Shown here one piece after another: positions 42,174-50,873 of a DNA stretch of 64,000 nucleotides. Position 1 is the first letter of the stretch. The number at the start of each line of letters is the position of its first letter. The notes beneath the pieces are model-generated. The model was not told the DNA's origin, ran no database searches, and saw only the letters and a list, made by a program, of their open reading frames with translations. The translations under genes were made by a program, and so were the position numbers. This DNA is from Actinoplanes octamycinicus (GTDB taxonomy: Bacteria; Actinomycetota; Actinomycetes; Mycobacteriales; Micromonosporaceae), in NCBI RefSeq assembly GCF_014205225.1, contig NZ_JACHNB010000001.1, positions 62,001 through 126,000 of the forward strand. Reading direction: 5' to 3'.

Positions 42174-42198
42174 GCCCCCAGCATGCAAGGTAAAGAAC

Positions 42199-42210
42199 TG
42201 TTGCGCAACA
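42199..42210. promoter_or_regulatory. Perfect 12-bp palindrome, probable ArsR-like operator
   Basis: TGTTGCGCAACA is a perfect palindrome 26 bases upstream of the regulator's ATG, flanked by AAG and AAG-like ends. The TTGCGCAA core is typical for regulators of this group that control an adjacent MFS gene. Confidence 0.6.
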
Positions 42211-42281
42211 AGTATTTACCAATGGCGCCGGCCGTTCCGGCGGGACGGAGGCGTACCGGAAACCGGTCTTGATCGTGAATG

Positions 42282-42324
42282 AGCCGGGGCGCGGGCCGGC
42301 CCCCAGGCGAACCGCGCCCCGGCT
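42282..42324 (-). terminator. 12-bp perfect hairpin after the nickel-binding protein gene
   Basis: AGCCGGGGCGCG at 42282 and its exact reverse complement at 42313 form a stem with a 19-base GC-rich loop, seven bases past the stop at 42331. No U-tract. Confidence 0.6.
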
Positions 42325-42330
42325 GCCCAC

Positions 42331-42579
42331 TCAGACCTCGGCGGTCAGCTCGAAGACCTGGGTGGTGGGGTGGCCGGCCCGCTCGTGCACGCGCATCACG
42401 GCCTCCTTGCTGGGCCCGGTGCTCAGGCAGAACACCTTGCCGGACTCGGGGTCGAGCCAGGCGCGCTCGAAGTGCACACCCTCCTCGCCCTCGATCTTCA
42501 GGTCGGCGTCGTGCGCCGCACTCAGCTGCTCCGGGGTGACCCCGAAGAAGCCGTCGTGGACGTCCATGAACTTCGCCAT
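42331..42579 (-). CDS. SCO4226-like small nickel-binding protein
   Basis: An 82-residue protein matching the SCO4226 family: MAKFMDVHDGFFGVTPEQL at the start, AHDADLKIEGEEGVHFERAW, then CLSTGPSKEAVMRVHERAGH. The Streptomyces protein binds nickel and forms a ferredoxin-like fold dimer; the His and acidic residues kept here are compatible. Cytosolic; role in the cell unknown. It stands alone, with a hairpin terminator after it and the LAL regulator divergent to it. Confidence 0.85.
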   Translation of the reverse strand: MAKFMDVHDGFFGVTPEQLSAAHDADLKIEGEEGVHFERAWLDPESGKVFCLSTGPSKEAVMRVHERAGHPTTQVFELTAEV

Positions 42580-42700
42580 CGCCTATGTCTCCTCGCAGTG
42601 CGGCGCATCAGTGACCCGCTCAGCGTGCTCCGGCCGGCGCCGTCGGACATCGGTCATAACACCTAGGAAGCGGGTGCGGCGCTCCTAAAGTTCCGCTGTG

Positions 42701-45421
42701 ATGCACAGCAGTCCGGTCCTCATCGGACGAGCCGATCTCCTCGACCTGGCCGGGCGGCGGCTGGCCGAGGCCGCCGGCGGCGCCGGGGCGTTGCTCTTCC
42801 TGGCCGGCGAGGCGGGGATCGGCAAGACCCGGCTGCTCGGCGAGATCAGCCGGCGGGCCACCGGCTTCCTGGTGGTCGCGGCCGGGGCCGCGCCGGGCGA
42901 CGCCGGGTCGGCGGCCGGGCTGCTCACCGACCTCGGCGCCCGGCTGTCCCGGATCGCCGCCACCGCCGAGGCCGGGGCGCGGATGACGGAACGGCTGCGG
43001 GAGGAGCCGGCCGGCGACCCGGACCGGCACCGGCGGCTGCTCGTCACCGACCTTGTCGAGCTGCTCGACCAGCTCGCCGAGCGACCGGTTCTGATCACAC
43101 TGGAGGATCTCCACTGGGCGGACGACCTGACCCTGGAGGTGCTCGCCCGGCTCGCCCCACGGGCCCGGTCCCGGCCGCTGCTGGTGGTCGGCACCTACCG
43201 CAGCGACGAGCTGTATCCGCGGGTCCCGATGCGGATCTGGCGCACCCGGCTGCTCACCCAGCGGCACGCCGAGGAGGTCCGGCTGCCCCGGCTCGGGCGC
43301 GCCGACACCGCGGCGCTGGCCGCCGCGATCGCCGGGAGCACGTTGCCGAATCCGGCCGTGACGGCGGTCTTCGATCGCAGCGACGGGATCCCGCTGCACG
43401 TCGAGGAGTTCCTGGCCGCGGCCGACAGGGTGCCGGACACGCTGGCCGACGCGGTGCTCTTCCGGGCCGAGCAGCTCAGCCCGGACGCGCGGGCGCTGGC
43501 CGGCGCGGCGTCGGTGCTGGGCCGGTCGTTCGACCTGGACCTGCTCGCCGCGATCACCGGCGGGCCGCCTGAGGTGCTCGACGGCGCGCTGCGCGAGCTG
43601 GGCGAGCGGTTCTTCGTGCAGGCGCGGGCGGACGGGACCGCGTTCGACTTCCGGCACGCGCTGATCCGCGACGCGCTGTACGCCGACCTGACCCCGCTGC
43701 GCCGCCGGGAGCTGCACGGACGGGCCGCCGAGGCGGCCGCGGCAGCCGGCTTCGCGGCCGCCTTCCTCAGTGACCAGTACGAACGGGCCCAGCGTCCGGA
43801 GGAAGCCTTCCGGTACGCGGTGAGCGCCGCCGCCGAGGCCGCCGCCCTCTCCGCACACCAGGAGGCGGCCGAGCTGTACCGCCGGGCGCTGCGCACGCTG
43901 GCCGCCGGGGCGTCCCGGGCGGCGCTGCTCACCGCGTTCGCCGGGGAGCTGGCGGCGATCGACGACAACGACGGGGCGGACCGGGCGTACGCGGAGGCGT
44001 ACCGGCTCCGGCTCCACGCCGGGGAACCGCTGGCCGCGGCGGCGCTGCTGCCCGGGTGGGTGGCGGTGCGGCACCTGCTCGGGGACGGGCTGGACCGGCG
44101 CACCGAGATGCTCCGGGCCGGGCTGCCGCTGGCCGCCGGGGACGGCGAGGTGCTCGGTCAGCTGCACGCGGCGCTGGCGGCGGCGTACATGCTGGACCGC
44201 CGGCTGCCCGAGGCGCTCGACCACGGCCGGCTGGCGCACGGGTGCGACGTGGACGCCACGGTCGGCTCGGTGCTGCTCTTCCTGGGCCGGCTCGACGAGG
44301 GGTACGCGCTGCTGGAGAGCGTGATCGAGCGGGCCGCCGCGGCCGACCGGGAGCGGGAGGCGGCCCGGGCGTACCGGATGCTCGGCTCGTCCGCCTCGGT
44401 GCTGGTCGACTACGACCGGGCGGAGCGCTGGCTGGCCGAGGGGATCGCCTACGCCGACCGGGTGGAGCGGTTCAACGACCGCCACTACATGGCCGCCCAC
44501 CTGGCCCACGTCCGCTGGGCGACCGGCGACTTCGACGGCGCCGCGGCGCGGGCCCGGGCCGCGCTCGCCGACGGCCGGGGCGGGATCACCACCCGGATCA
44601 CCGCGTTGCACGTGCTCGGCTATGCCGCGCTCGGCCGCTCCGACCTGGCCGCGGCGCGGGCCGCGCTGACCGAGGCGGCCGAGCTCGGCGGCGCGATGCG
44701 CGAGCTGCAGCGGGTCTCGCCGGCCTGGTGGGGCCTGGCCGAGCTGGCCCTTCTCGAGGAGGACGCGGACGCGGCGATCGCCTGGTGCGAGGAGGGCTAC
44801 GCGGCCTCGGCCGCGGTCCGGGACGCTTCCTACCTCTTTCCGTACGCGGTCAGCGGCACCCGTGCCTACCTCGCCGGGAAGGGGCCGACGCAGGCACGGG
44901 ACTGGCTCGGCCGGGTGGCCGGCCTGCTCGTCGAGCGGCAGATCCCCGGAACGCTGGGCGCGCTCGACCACGCCTGGGGACTGATCCACCTGGCCGAGGG
45001 GCAGACCGGTAAGGCACGCGCCTCGCTGTCCGCGGCGGCCGCCTTCTGGGCCGGGCGGCGGCGGTTCTGGGAGGGCACCGCGGTGCTGCTCGACCAGGCC
45101 CGGTGCGCGCACCGGTCCCGCCGGCCCGGGGACGCGGCGGCGCTGGTCGCGGCGGCCCGCGCGGCCTGGGACCCGCTGCCGGCGGTCTGGCTGGCCGGCA
45201 CCCCGGCGGGCGGCTCCGCCGCGCCGCCGCTGCTCACCGCGCGCGAGCTGGAGATCGCCCGGCTGGTCGCCTCCGGCCGCACCGACCGGGAGATCGCCGG
45301 GGAGCTGGTCATCTCGCCGCGGACGGTGGCGGCGCACGTCGAGCACATCCGGACCAAGCTCGGGGTGACCCGCCGCACGCAGATCGCGAGCTGGCTCGCA
45401 ACGGTTGAGCCTTCGAGCTAA
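42701..45421 (+). CDS. LuxR-family LAL regulator with N-terminal AAA ATPase
   Basis: A 906-residue large LuxR-type activator (LAL, MalT-like). N-terminal ATPase: LIGRADLLDLAGRRLAEA, Walker A LAGEAGIGKTRLLGEI and Walker B LITLEDLHWAD. Middle: about 500 residues of Ala-rich TPR-like helices. C terminus: a LuxR helix-turn-helix LTARELEIARLVASGRTDRE followed by IAGELVISPRTVAAHVEHIR. These proteins switch on a target operon after binding a small inducer and ATP. The target is not evident from the neighbourhood. ATG 42701 directly follows a GTG that could also start translation. Confidence 0.9.
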   Translation: MHSSPVLIGRADLLDLAGRRLAEAAGGAGALLFLAGEAGIGKTRLLGEISRRATGFLVVAAGAAPGDAGSAAGLLTDLGARLSRIAATAEAGARMTERLREEPAGDPDRHRRLLVTDLVELLDQLAERPVLITLEDLHWADDLTLEVLARLAPRARSRPLLVVGTYRSDELYPRVPMRIWRTRLLTQRHAEEVRLPRLGRADTAALAAAIAGSTLPNPAVTAVFDRSDGIPLHVEEFLAAADRVPDTLADAVLFRAEQLSPDARALAGAASVLGRSFDLDLLAAITGGPPEVLDGALRELGERFFVQARADGTAFDFRHALIRDALYADLTPLRRRELHGRAAEAAAAAGFAAAFLSDQYERAQRPEEAFRYAVSAAAEAAALSAHQEAAELYRRALRTLAAGASRAALLTAFAGELAAIDDNDGADRAYAEAYRLRLHAGEPLAAAALLPGWVAVRHLLGDGLDRRTEMLRAGLPLAAGDGEVLGQLHAALAAAYMLDRRLPEALDHGRLAHGCDVDATVGSVLLFLGRLDEGYALLESVIERAAAADREREAARAYRMLGSSASVLVDYDRAERWLAEGIAYADRVERFNDRHYMAAHLAHVRWATGDFDGAAARARAALADGRGGITTRITALHVLGYAALGRSDLAAARAALTEAAELGGAMRELQRVSPAWWGLAELALLEEDADAAIAWCEEGYAASAAVRDASYLFPYAVSGTRAYLAGKGPTQARDWLGRVAGLLVERQIPGTLGALDHAWGLIHLAEGQTGKARASLSAAAAFWAGRRRFWEGTAVLLDQARCAHRSRRPGDAAALVAAARAAWDPLPAVWLAGTPAGGSAAPPLLTARELEIARLVASGRTDREIAGELVISPRTVAAHVEHIRTKLGVTRRTQIASWLATVEPSS

Positions 45422-45484
45422 TTCCATTGGGGTACGTCAAACGGGCCATAGCTCACGGTCTATCCGGATCGGCACAATACGCAC

Positions 45485-46414
45485 ATGACCGCTCCGGGCA
45501 ACACCGTCATTCTGCTCGTCCTGCTCAGTGCGTTCGCAGGCTGCGTCGGGTATGCGGTGGGACGCTGGCACGAGCGGCGGGCCAGCGGGGACGAGCGGGA
45601 AGAGGCGTACCGGGACGGCTACGACCAGGCGGCCCGGAGAGCGTTCAGCCTGGCCGCCCGGGTGGCCGGTCGGCGCCGGCGGGGCGCGGTCCGCGCGTCG
45701 GCGGCGGTGTCCCGGTCGGGTGAGCCCGCCTCGGCCGCGCCCGCGCCGGAGCCGACCGCGCCACTCGGTCCCATCCCCGTGCCGGGCACTCCCGCGCCCG
45801 CACCGGCACCGTCCGCGGGCGCTCCGTTCCCGGCTCCCGAACCCGCACCCGCACCGTCCGCGGGCGCTCCATTTCCGGCTCCCGCGACCCCGGCCGCCCC
45901 CGCTCCGTTGGCGCCGTCCATCTCCGCCGCCGCCCCGGACCCGGTGCCGATGCCGGGCCGGCGGAGGGCTGCGGCCGCGGGTCCGCCGGAGACCCCGGTG
46001 GTCGGCTTCCCGGCCCCGGCACCGCACGTGGTGCCCGGGATCCCCGGGCCTCAGGCGGTCGGCGGGGTGCACTACTCGTCGCTGCCGGACCCGCAGTGGT
46101 CCGGGATCGCGGAGGCGGAACCGACCGCCGAAGTGCCACCACCCCGCCGGCACGCCACCTCGCCGGAGGGCGGCGGGCGGCACGGCGTACCGGAGGAACT
46201 GGTCCGGGCGGCCACCTACAAACTCACCGCCGACCGGGTGGCCCGTGCCAAGGTGCACGACCCCTCCACCCCGGCGCCGCCTCCCGAGCCCAGCTTCCCC
46301 ACGTCTCCGCCTGCCTCCTCGACCTCGCCCACTCCCCCTTCCTCCGCCTCGCCGCCTTCTCCTCCGCCGGAGCCACGGAGGCGCCCACCGGTGCCCCGGC
46401 CGCGCGGTCTGTGA
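45485..46414 (+). CDS. Membrane-anchored Pro/Ala-rich hypothetical protein
   Basis: A 309-residue protein with one N-terminal membrane helix (VILLVLLSAFAGCVGYAVG) followed by a charged stretch (RWHERRASGDEREEAYRDGY) and a long low-complexity tail rich in Pro, Ala and Ser, including two copies of APAPSAGAPFPAP. The C-terminal part has a short less-biased block (EELVRAATYKLTADRVARAK), then more proline. No family recognised. The reading frame with its clear ATG and low-complexity codons could in principle be a chance frame, but the well-formed N terminus argues for a real gene. Confidence 0.6.
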   Translation: MTAPGNTVILLVLLSAFAGCVGYAVGRWHERRASGDEREEAYRDGYDQAARRAFSLAARVAGRRRRGAVRASAAVSRSGEPASAAPAPEPTAPLGPIPVPGTPAPAPAPSAGAPFPAPEPAPAPSAGAPFPAPATPAAPAPLAPSISAAAPDPVPMPGRRRAAAAGPPETPVVGFPAPAPHVVPGIPGPQAVGGVHYSSLPDPQWSGIAEAEPTAEVPPPRRHATSPEGGGRHGVPEELVRAATYKLTADRVARAKVHDPSTPAPPPEPSFPTSPPASSTSPTPPSSASPPSPPPEPRRRPPVPRPRGL

Positions 46415-46545
46415 GCGGATTCCTGTCGTACCCGGGGTCCGACCGGGGCTGCGGCGTGGCCAGGAGCGCACCTGGCAGCGGCCCGCCACACTCCTGACCT
46501 CGCCTCGCACTCGGCCGGACCCCGGAACAGCGCTAGGTTCGGGGC

Positions 46546-46893
46546 ATGGTCACCGTCGATGACGTTCGGCGGATCGCCCGGGATCTGCCGCGCAGCGAGG
46601 AGCACCTGATCCGGGACCGAGTGAAGTTCCGGGTGGGCAAGATCGTCTATGTCGCGTTCTCCCGCGACGAGACGACGATGGGGTTCGGCTTCCCCAAGGA
46701 GGAGCGGGCCGCCCTGGTCGCCGCCAGCCCCGCCAAGTTCCAGCTGCCCCGCGAGTCCGACATGCGCTTCAACTGGGTCGTGGCCCGGCTGGACCAGCTC
46801 GACGAGGAGGAGATGACCGAGCTGGTCCTGGACGCCTGGCGGATGGTCGTCCCCAAGAAGGTCTGGACCGCCTACCTCCCACGCCTGGCCTGA
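46546..46893 (+). CDS. MmcQ/YjbR-family protein
   Basis: A 115-residue protein of the MmcQ/YjbR family with the CyaY-like fold: VTVDDVRRIARDLPRSEEHL, FRVGKIVYVAFSRDETTMGF, RLDQLDEEEMTELVLDAWRM and VPKKVWTAYL. The family binds DNA in some members; cellular role unknown. Starts at the first ATG of the frame. Confidence 0.85.
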   Translation: MVTVDDVRRIARDLPRSEEHLIRDRVKFRVGKIVYVAFSRDETTMGFGFPKEERAALVAASPAKFQLPRESDMRFNWVVARLDQLDEEEMTELVLDAWRMVVPKKVWTAYLPRLA

Positions 46894-46961
46894 CCCCGGC
46901 ACCGGCTCGGCACAGCGGTGGCCGGTGGCCGGCTCGGCGGCGGCTGCTCGTCGTGGTCGGT

Positions 46962-47264
46962 TCAGGCGGCGGTCTGCTCGTCGCCCTCGACGAACTCGGT
47001 GAGGCGGAAGGTGCCGTGGATCTCGTCCGGGTGGGCGACCACCCAGAAACTGCTGCCGTCGTCGAAGGCCAGCTCGAAGACCGGGTCCAGCTCGCAGAGC
47101 ATCGCGAAGCCCGCCCACTCCTCCTCGCTGAACTGGACGAACCGCCCACCGGCCGACCACCCGTCCGCCTCGGCGGCGATCGTCACGTCGATCTCCTCGT
47201 CGCAGAGGAAGGTGACGCTGTTCGCCTGCCAGATCAGCCGGGCCCGGCCCGCGTAGCGATCCAT
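46962..47264 (-). CDS. Small hypothetical protein
   Basis: A 100-residue acidic protein, MDRYAGRARLIWQANSVTFL at its start, with alternating strands (CDEEIDVTIAAEADGWSAGG, FELAFDDGSSFWVVAH) suggesting a small beta-rich fold. No family recognised. Lies downstream of the GGDEF-EAL gene on the same strand but separated by a strong hairpin, so probably transcribed independently. Confidence 0.6.
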   Translation of the reverse strand: MDRYAGRARLIWQANSVTFLCDEEIDVTIAAEADGWSAGGRFVQFSEEEWAGFAMLCELDPVFELAFDDGSSFWVVAHPDEIHGTFRLTEFVEGDEQTAA

Positions 47265-47308
47265 GGCCGCCACCCTGACAGCTCCACCGCGCCCGCGCCA
47301 GCGACCAA

Positions 47309-47355
47309 CCGAATCGCCCGCGCGTGCCTCGGGCAGGCACGCGCGGGCGATTCGG
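47309..47355 (-). terminator. Perfect 20-bp hairpin after the GGDEF-EAL gene
   Basis: CCGAATCGCCCGCGCGTGCC and its exact reverse complement are separated by seven bases. It lies 39 bases past the stop of the GGDEF-EAL gene. No U-tract. The longest perfect stem in the window. Confidence 0.7.
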
Positions 47356-47393
47356 CGTACCGAAAAGGGGCGGTCCGGGGTGGAAGCGGTCCG

Positions 47394-50102
47394 TCAGACG
47401 GCGGTTTCCACCGGGGTGTCGGCGCCCTCCAGGAAGAGGCGGCCGGCCTCCTGGGCCGGGACCGGGCGGGAGAAGTAGTAGCCCTGGGCGAAGCCGCAAC
47501 CCATCTCGCGCAGCGCCGCCAGCTGGCCGAACTCCTCGATGCCCTCGGCGACCGTGGCCATGCCCAGGCTCTTGCCGAGGCGGACGATGGTGTCGGTCAG
47601 GGCGGTGTCGCCGGTGAGGACGCCGCCGAGGCGTTCGACGAAGGAGCGGTCGATCTTCAGCGTGTCGACCGGGAAGCGGCGCAGGTAGGCCAGCGACGAG
47701 TAACCGGTGCCGAAGTCGTCGATGGCCAGGGTGAGGCCGAGGGCCTTGAGCCGGACCAGCTGCTCCAGGTTCGCCTCGGTGTCGGTCATCAGCACCGACT
47801 CGGTCATCTCCAGGCAGAGCCGGTCGGCCGGCATGCCGGTCTCGGCCAGCACCGCGGCGACCGTCTCGGCGAAGTCGACCTGGTCGAACTGGCGGACCGA
47901 CACGTTCACCGACATCTTCAGCGGCCGGCCGTCGGCGGCCTTGCTCCACTCGACCGCCTGGCGGCAGGCCTCGTGCAGGACCCAGCGGCCGAGCGGCACG
48001 ATCAGGCCGGTGGCCTCGGCGATCGGGATGAAGTCCAGCGGGTTGATCATGCCGCGGGTCGGGTGCGGCCAGCGGACCAGCGCCTCGAAGCCGACCACCT
48101 GGTTGGTGTCCAGGTCGATGGTGGGCTGGTAGTGCAGGCGCAGGTCGTGGTTCTCACACGCGGCGCGCAGGTCGTTCTCCAGTTCCAGGCGTTCGACCAA
48201 GCCCTCCTGCATCTGCGGGCGGTAACTGGTGAAGATCCCGCCACCGGCCGTCTTGGCGTGGTGCATGGCCAGGTCGGCGTGCCGGAGCAGCTGGTCGCCG
48301 TCCTCGGCGGAGGCCGCGGTGGCCAGGCCGATGCTGGCCCGGACGTGGATCTGCCGGGCGCCGACCTCGATCGGCGCCTCCAGGTCGTCGAGGATCCGGC
48401 GGGCGACCCGCTCCGCCTCGGTGAACGACGCCGCCTCGATCAGCACCGCGAACTCGTCGGCGCCGAACCGGGCCACCACGTCCTCGGACCGCACGCAGGT
48501 CTGGATCCGGTCGGCGATCTGCACCAGCAGCTGGTCGCCGGCCAGGTGGCCGAGGCTGTCGTTGACCCGCTTGAAGCCGTCCAGGTCCAGGTGCAGCACG
48601 GTCAGGTCGGCGGTACGCCGCAGCGCCGCCACGGTCTGGTCACGGAACAGCGCCCGGTTGGCGAGCTGGGTCAGCGGGTCGTGGTACGCCTCGTGCACCA
48701 GCTGGTCCTGCAGTTCCTTGCGCTCGCTGATGTCCCGGGTGTTCAGCACGAAGCCGCCCACGTGCGGGTCGTCCACCAGGTTCGTGATGATCATCTCGGA
48801 GGGGCGTTTGCGGCCGTCCTGGTGGGTGTGCACCACCTCACGGGTGGCGGTGGCGTACGGCCGGGCCGCCACCTGCCGCATCGCCTCGGCCAGCCGCATC
48901 GACACCTCGGCGTCGAGCAGCTCGGTGTAGTGCCGGCCGACGAACACCTCCGGCGGGTAGCCGAAGACCCGCTGCATCGACTCGCTCTGGTAGGTCACCC
49001 GGCCGTCCGCGTCGATCACCGTGATCACGTCCGAGCTGTGCCGGATCAGCGCGTGGAAGTGCTGCTCCCGGGCGTACAGCTCGGCGGTCCGCGCCTCGAC
49101 CCGGGCCTCCAGGTTCCGGGTCAGCCCGCGGTTCTCCAGCAGGGTGAGCACCTGCCGGCCGATCAGCAGCAGGATCAGCAGCGAGCGGGTGTACGCCACG
49201 AACGGGCTGCTGTGCCCGGTGGTGATGTGGAACAGCACGCTGGCGAAGAGCGCGGCCCCGACCGCCGCGTACGGCAGCATCACCCCGCCGATCCGCATCC
49301 GCGGGCTGAACTCGCTCTTCAGCGGCTCGGCGTCCTTGGGCCGGGCGGCACCGACGGTGATCAGCCCGAAGCCGATCAGCCAGCCCAGGTCGATCATCGA
49401 CCCGGCCTGGTAGTCGTGGATCATCCGCAGGTAGGCGTAGCCGATGTCGGAGGCCGCGAAGGCCACCATCCCGAGCCCGAAGAAGGTCAGGTCGGCCGAG
49501 CAGCGGTAGAGCGCACGCCGCTGCGGCAGCATGTAGCCGACCATGGTGGCGATCACGATGTCGCCGAGCGGGTAGAGCAGGGTGAGGTAGAACCCGAGCC
49601 CGTCGTCGGCCGGGTCGAGCCGGCTGTCGACCACGAAGACCCAGCTCACCAGCACCAGCGAGACCGCGACCAGCATGCCGTCGAGCACGCTGCGGGCGCG
49701 GTTGACCAGCGGCTGCGCGGCGCTCGGCAGGACCAGCAGGCCGATCGGCGCCAGCGCCAGCAGACCGAGGTACCCGGCGTCGGCCAGGGACGGGATGACC
49801 GTGTCACCGCCGGTCGGCCAGAACTCGACCAGCGTGTAGCAGAGGCCGGCGCCCCAGCTCAGCACCCCGGCGCCGAGCACCGTCCAGCCCCAGCGGGCCC
49901 GGCCGGTGAAGAGCCGGGCACGCCACCAGCAGGTGGCGGCGGCGACCCCGGCGGCGGCGGCGAGTGCCCAGCTGGACAGGCCCGGCCCGCCCACCCCGGC
50001 GACGATCAGCACGGTGAGCACCGCCAGCACCGATGCGACGGCGATGCAGATCCGGACCCAGCGGCGGATGTCCGCTGGTCCTTCCGCGTTGTTGAGAGTC
50101 AT
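47394..50102 (-). CDS. Membrane PAS-GGDEF-EAL protein, c-di-GMP phosphodiesterase with altered GGDEF site
   Basis: A 902-residue protein. Residues about 15-330 hold roughly ten membrane helices. A short coiled segment (LEARVEARTAELYAREQHF) leads to a PAS domain (about 350-460). The GGDEF domain (about 478-630) has the active-site sequence FGADEF instead of GGDEF. The EAL domain (about 648-885) has a complete catalytic set: GFEALVRW, MSVNVSVRQF, CLEMTES, AIDDFGTGYSS, TLKIDRSF, VAEGIEE and CGFAQGYYFS. So phosphodiesterase activity is likely, while the GGDEF part may be weak, inactive or regulatory (inference). GGAGG lies seven bases before the ATG. It links to the c-di-GMP riboswitch at 23945. 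Confidence 0.93.
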   Translation of the reverse strand: MTLNNAEGPADIRRWVRICIAVASVLAVLTVLIVAGVGGPGLSSWALAAAAGVAAATCWWRARLFTGRARWGWTVLGAGVLSWGAGLCYTLVEFWPTGGDTVIPSLADAGYLGLLALAPIGLLVLPSAAQPLVNRARSVLDGMLVAVSLVLVSWVFVVDSRLDPADDGLGFYLTLLYPLGDIVIATMVGYMLPQRRALYRCSADLTFFGLGMVAFAASDIGYAYLRMIHDYQAGSMIDLGWLIGFGLITVGAARPKDAEPLKSEFSPRMRIGGVMLPYAAVGAALFASVLFHITTGHSSPFVAYTRSLLILLLIGRQVLTLLENRGLTRNLEARVEARTAELYAREQHFHALIRHSSDVITVIDADGRVTYQSESMQRVFGYPPEVFVGRHYTELLDAEVSMRLAEAMRQVAARPYATATREVVHTHQDGRKRPSEMIITNLVDDPHVGGFVLNTRDISERKELQDQLVHEAYHDPLTQLANRALFRDQTVAALRRTADLTVLHLDLDGFKRVNDSLGHLAGDQLLVQIADRIQTCVRSEDVVARFGADEFAVLIEAASFTEAERVARRILDDLEAPIEVGARQIHVRASIGLATAASAEDGDQLLRHADLAMHHAKTAGGGIFTSYRPQMQEGLVERLELENDLRAACENHDLRLHYQPTIDLDTNQVVGFEALVRWPHPTRGMINPLDFIPIAEATGLIVPLGRWVLHEACRQAVEWSKAADGRPLKMSVNVSVRQFDQVDFAETVAAVLAETGMPADRLCLEMTESVLMTDTEANLEQLVRLKALGLTLAIDDFGTGYSSLAYLRRFPVDTLKIDRSFVERLGGVLTGDTALTDTIVRLGKSLGMATVAEGIEEFGQLAALREMGCGFAQGYYFSRPVPAQEAGRLFLEGADTPVETAV

Positions 50103-50171
50103 CGCGACGCCTCCGCCTCGGTTTACTGGTCAACCGGGGCTATCGGGCCGGATCGCGCGGGGATGAGAGGA

Positions 50172-50202
50172 GGGCCGGGTGCAAAGCGGTAGCGCCCGGC
50201 CC
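50172..50202 (-). terminator. 11-bp hairpin after the NarL-type regulator gene
   Basis: GGGCCGGGTGC pairs with GCGCCCGGCCC (one G-T wobble) over a nine-base loop, 22 bases past the stop of the response-regulator gene. No U-tract. Confidence 0.5.
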
Positions 50203-50224
50203 GGGGGTCGGCGAGAGGCGGGGG

Positions 50225-50872
50225 CTAGACCAGCCCGTCCTCGTAGGCGGCGATAACCAACTGGACCCGGTCCCGTACGCCGAGCTTGGTGATCGCCCTG
50301 GTGATGTGCGTCTTCGCGGTCAACGGACTGATCACCAGCCGCGCGGCGATCTCGTCGTTGGACAGCCCGGTGGCGACCAGCCGGACCACCTCGCGCTCGC
50401 GCTCGGTGAGCACCGCCAGCCTGGTCCCGCCGGGCGCTGCCGCCCGGACCGGCCGGTGCGCGAACTGGCCGACCACCCGGCGGGTGACGCTGGGGGAGAG
50501 CAGCGCGTCGCCGCCGGCCACCACCCGGACCGCGGTGCGCAGGCCCTCCGGGTCGATCTCCTTGGTCAGGAAGCCGCTGGCGCCGGCGGCGAGGGCGGCG
50601 AAGACGTACTCGTCGGTCTCGAAGGTGGTCAGGATGATGATCTTGGCAGTGCTGAACTCCAGGATCCTCCCGGCGGCGGTGATCCCGTCCATGCCGGGCA
50701 TCCGGATGTCCATCAGGATCACGTCCGGAGCAAGCGCCCGGGCGGCCCGCACCGCCTCGTCCCCGGTCGACGCCTCGCCGACGACCTCGATGTCCCGGCC
50801 ACGCCGCAGCAGGCTGCGGAACCCGGCCCGGACCAGGTGCTGGTCGTCGGCGATGAGCACGGAGATCGGCAT
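50225..50872 (-). CDS. NarL/LuxR-type response regulator
   Basis: A 215-residue regulator with a receiver domain (LIADDQHLVRAG, Asp in VILMDIRMPGMDG, Thr in ILTTFETDE, Lys in GFLTKEIDP) and a C-terminal LuxR helix-turn-helix (LTEREREVVRLVATGLSNDE, IAARLVISPLTAKTHI). It follows the histidine kinase gene with a single base between stop and start, so they form one transcript. Target genes unknown; no transporter is adjacent here, unlike the pair at 31029. Confidence 0.92.
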   Translation of the reverse strand: MPISVLIADDQHLVRAGFRSLLRRGRDIEVVGEASTGDEAVRAARALAPDVILMDIRMPGMDGITAAGRILEFSTAKIIILTTFETDEYVFAALAAGASGFLTKEIDPEGLRTAVRVVAGGDALLSPSVTRRVVGQFAHRPVRAAAPGGTRLAVLTEREREVVRLVATGLSNDEIAARLVISPLTAKTHITRAITKLGVRDRVQLVIAAYEDGLV

Positions 50873-50873
50873 G

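Noticed and set aside
42620..45427. A 935-codon open frame opposite the LAL regulator
   Set aside because: Antisense shadow; the plus-strand gene has Walker and LuxR motifs at the expected places.
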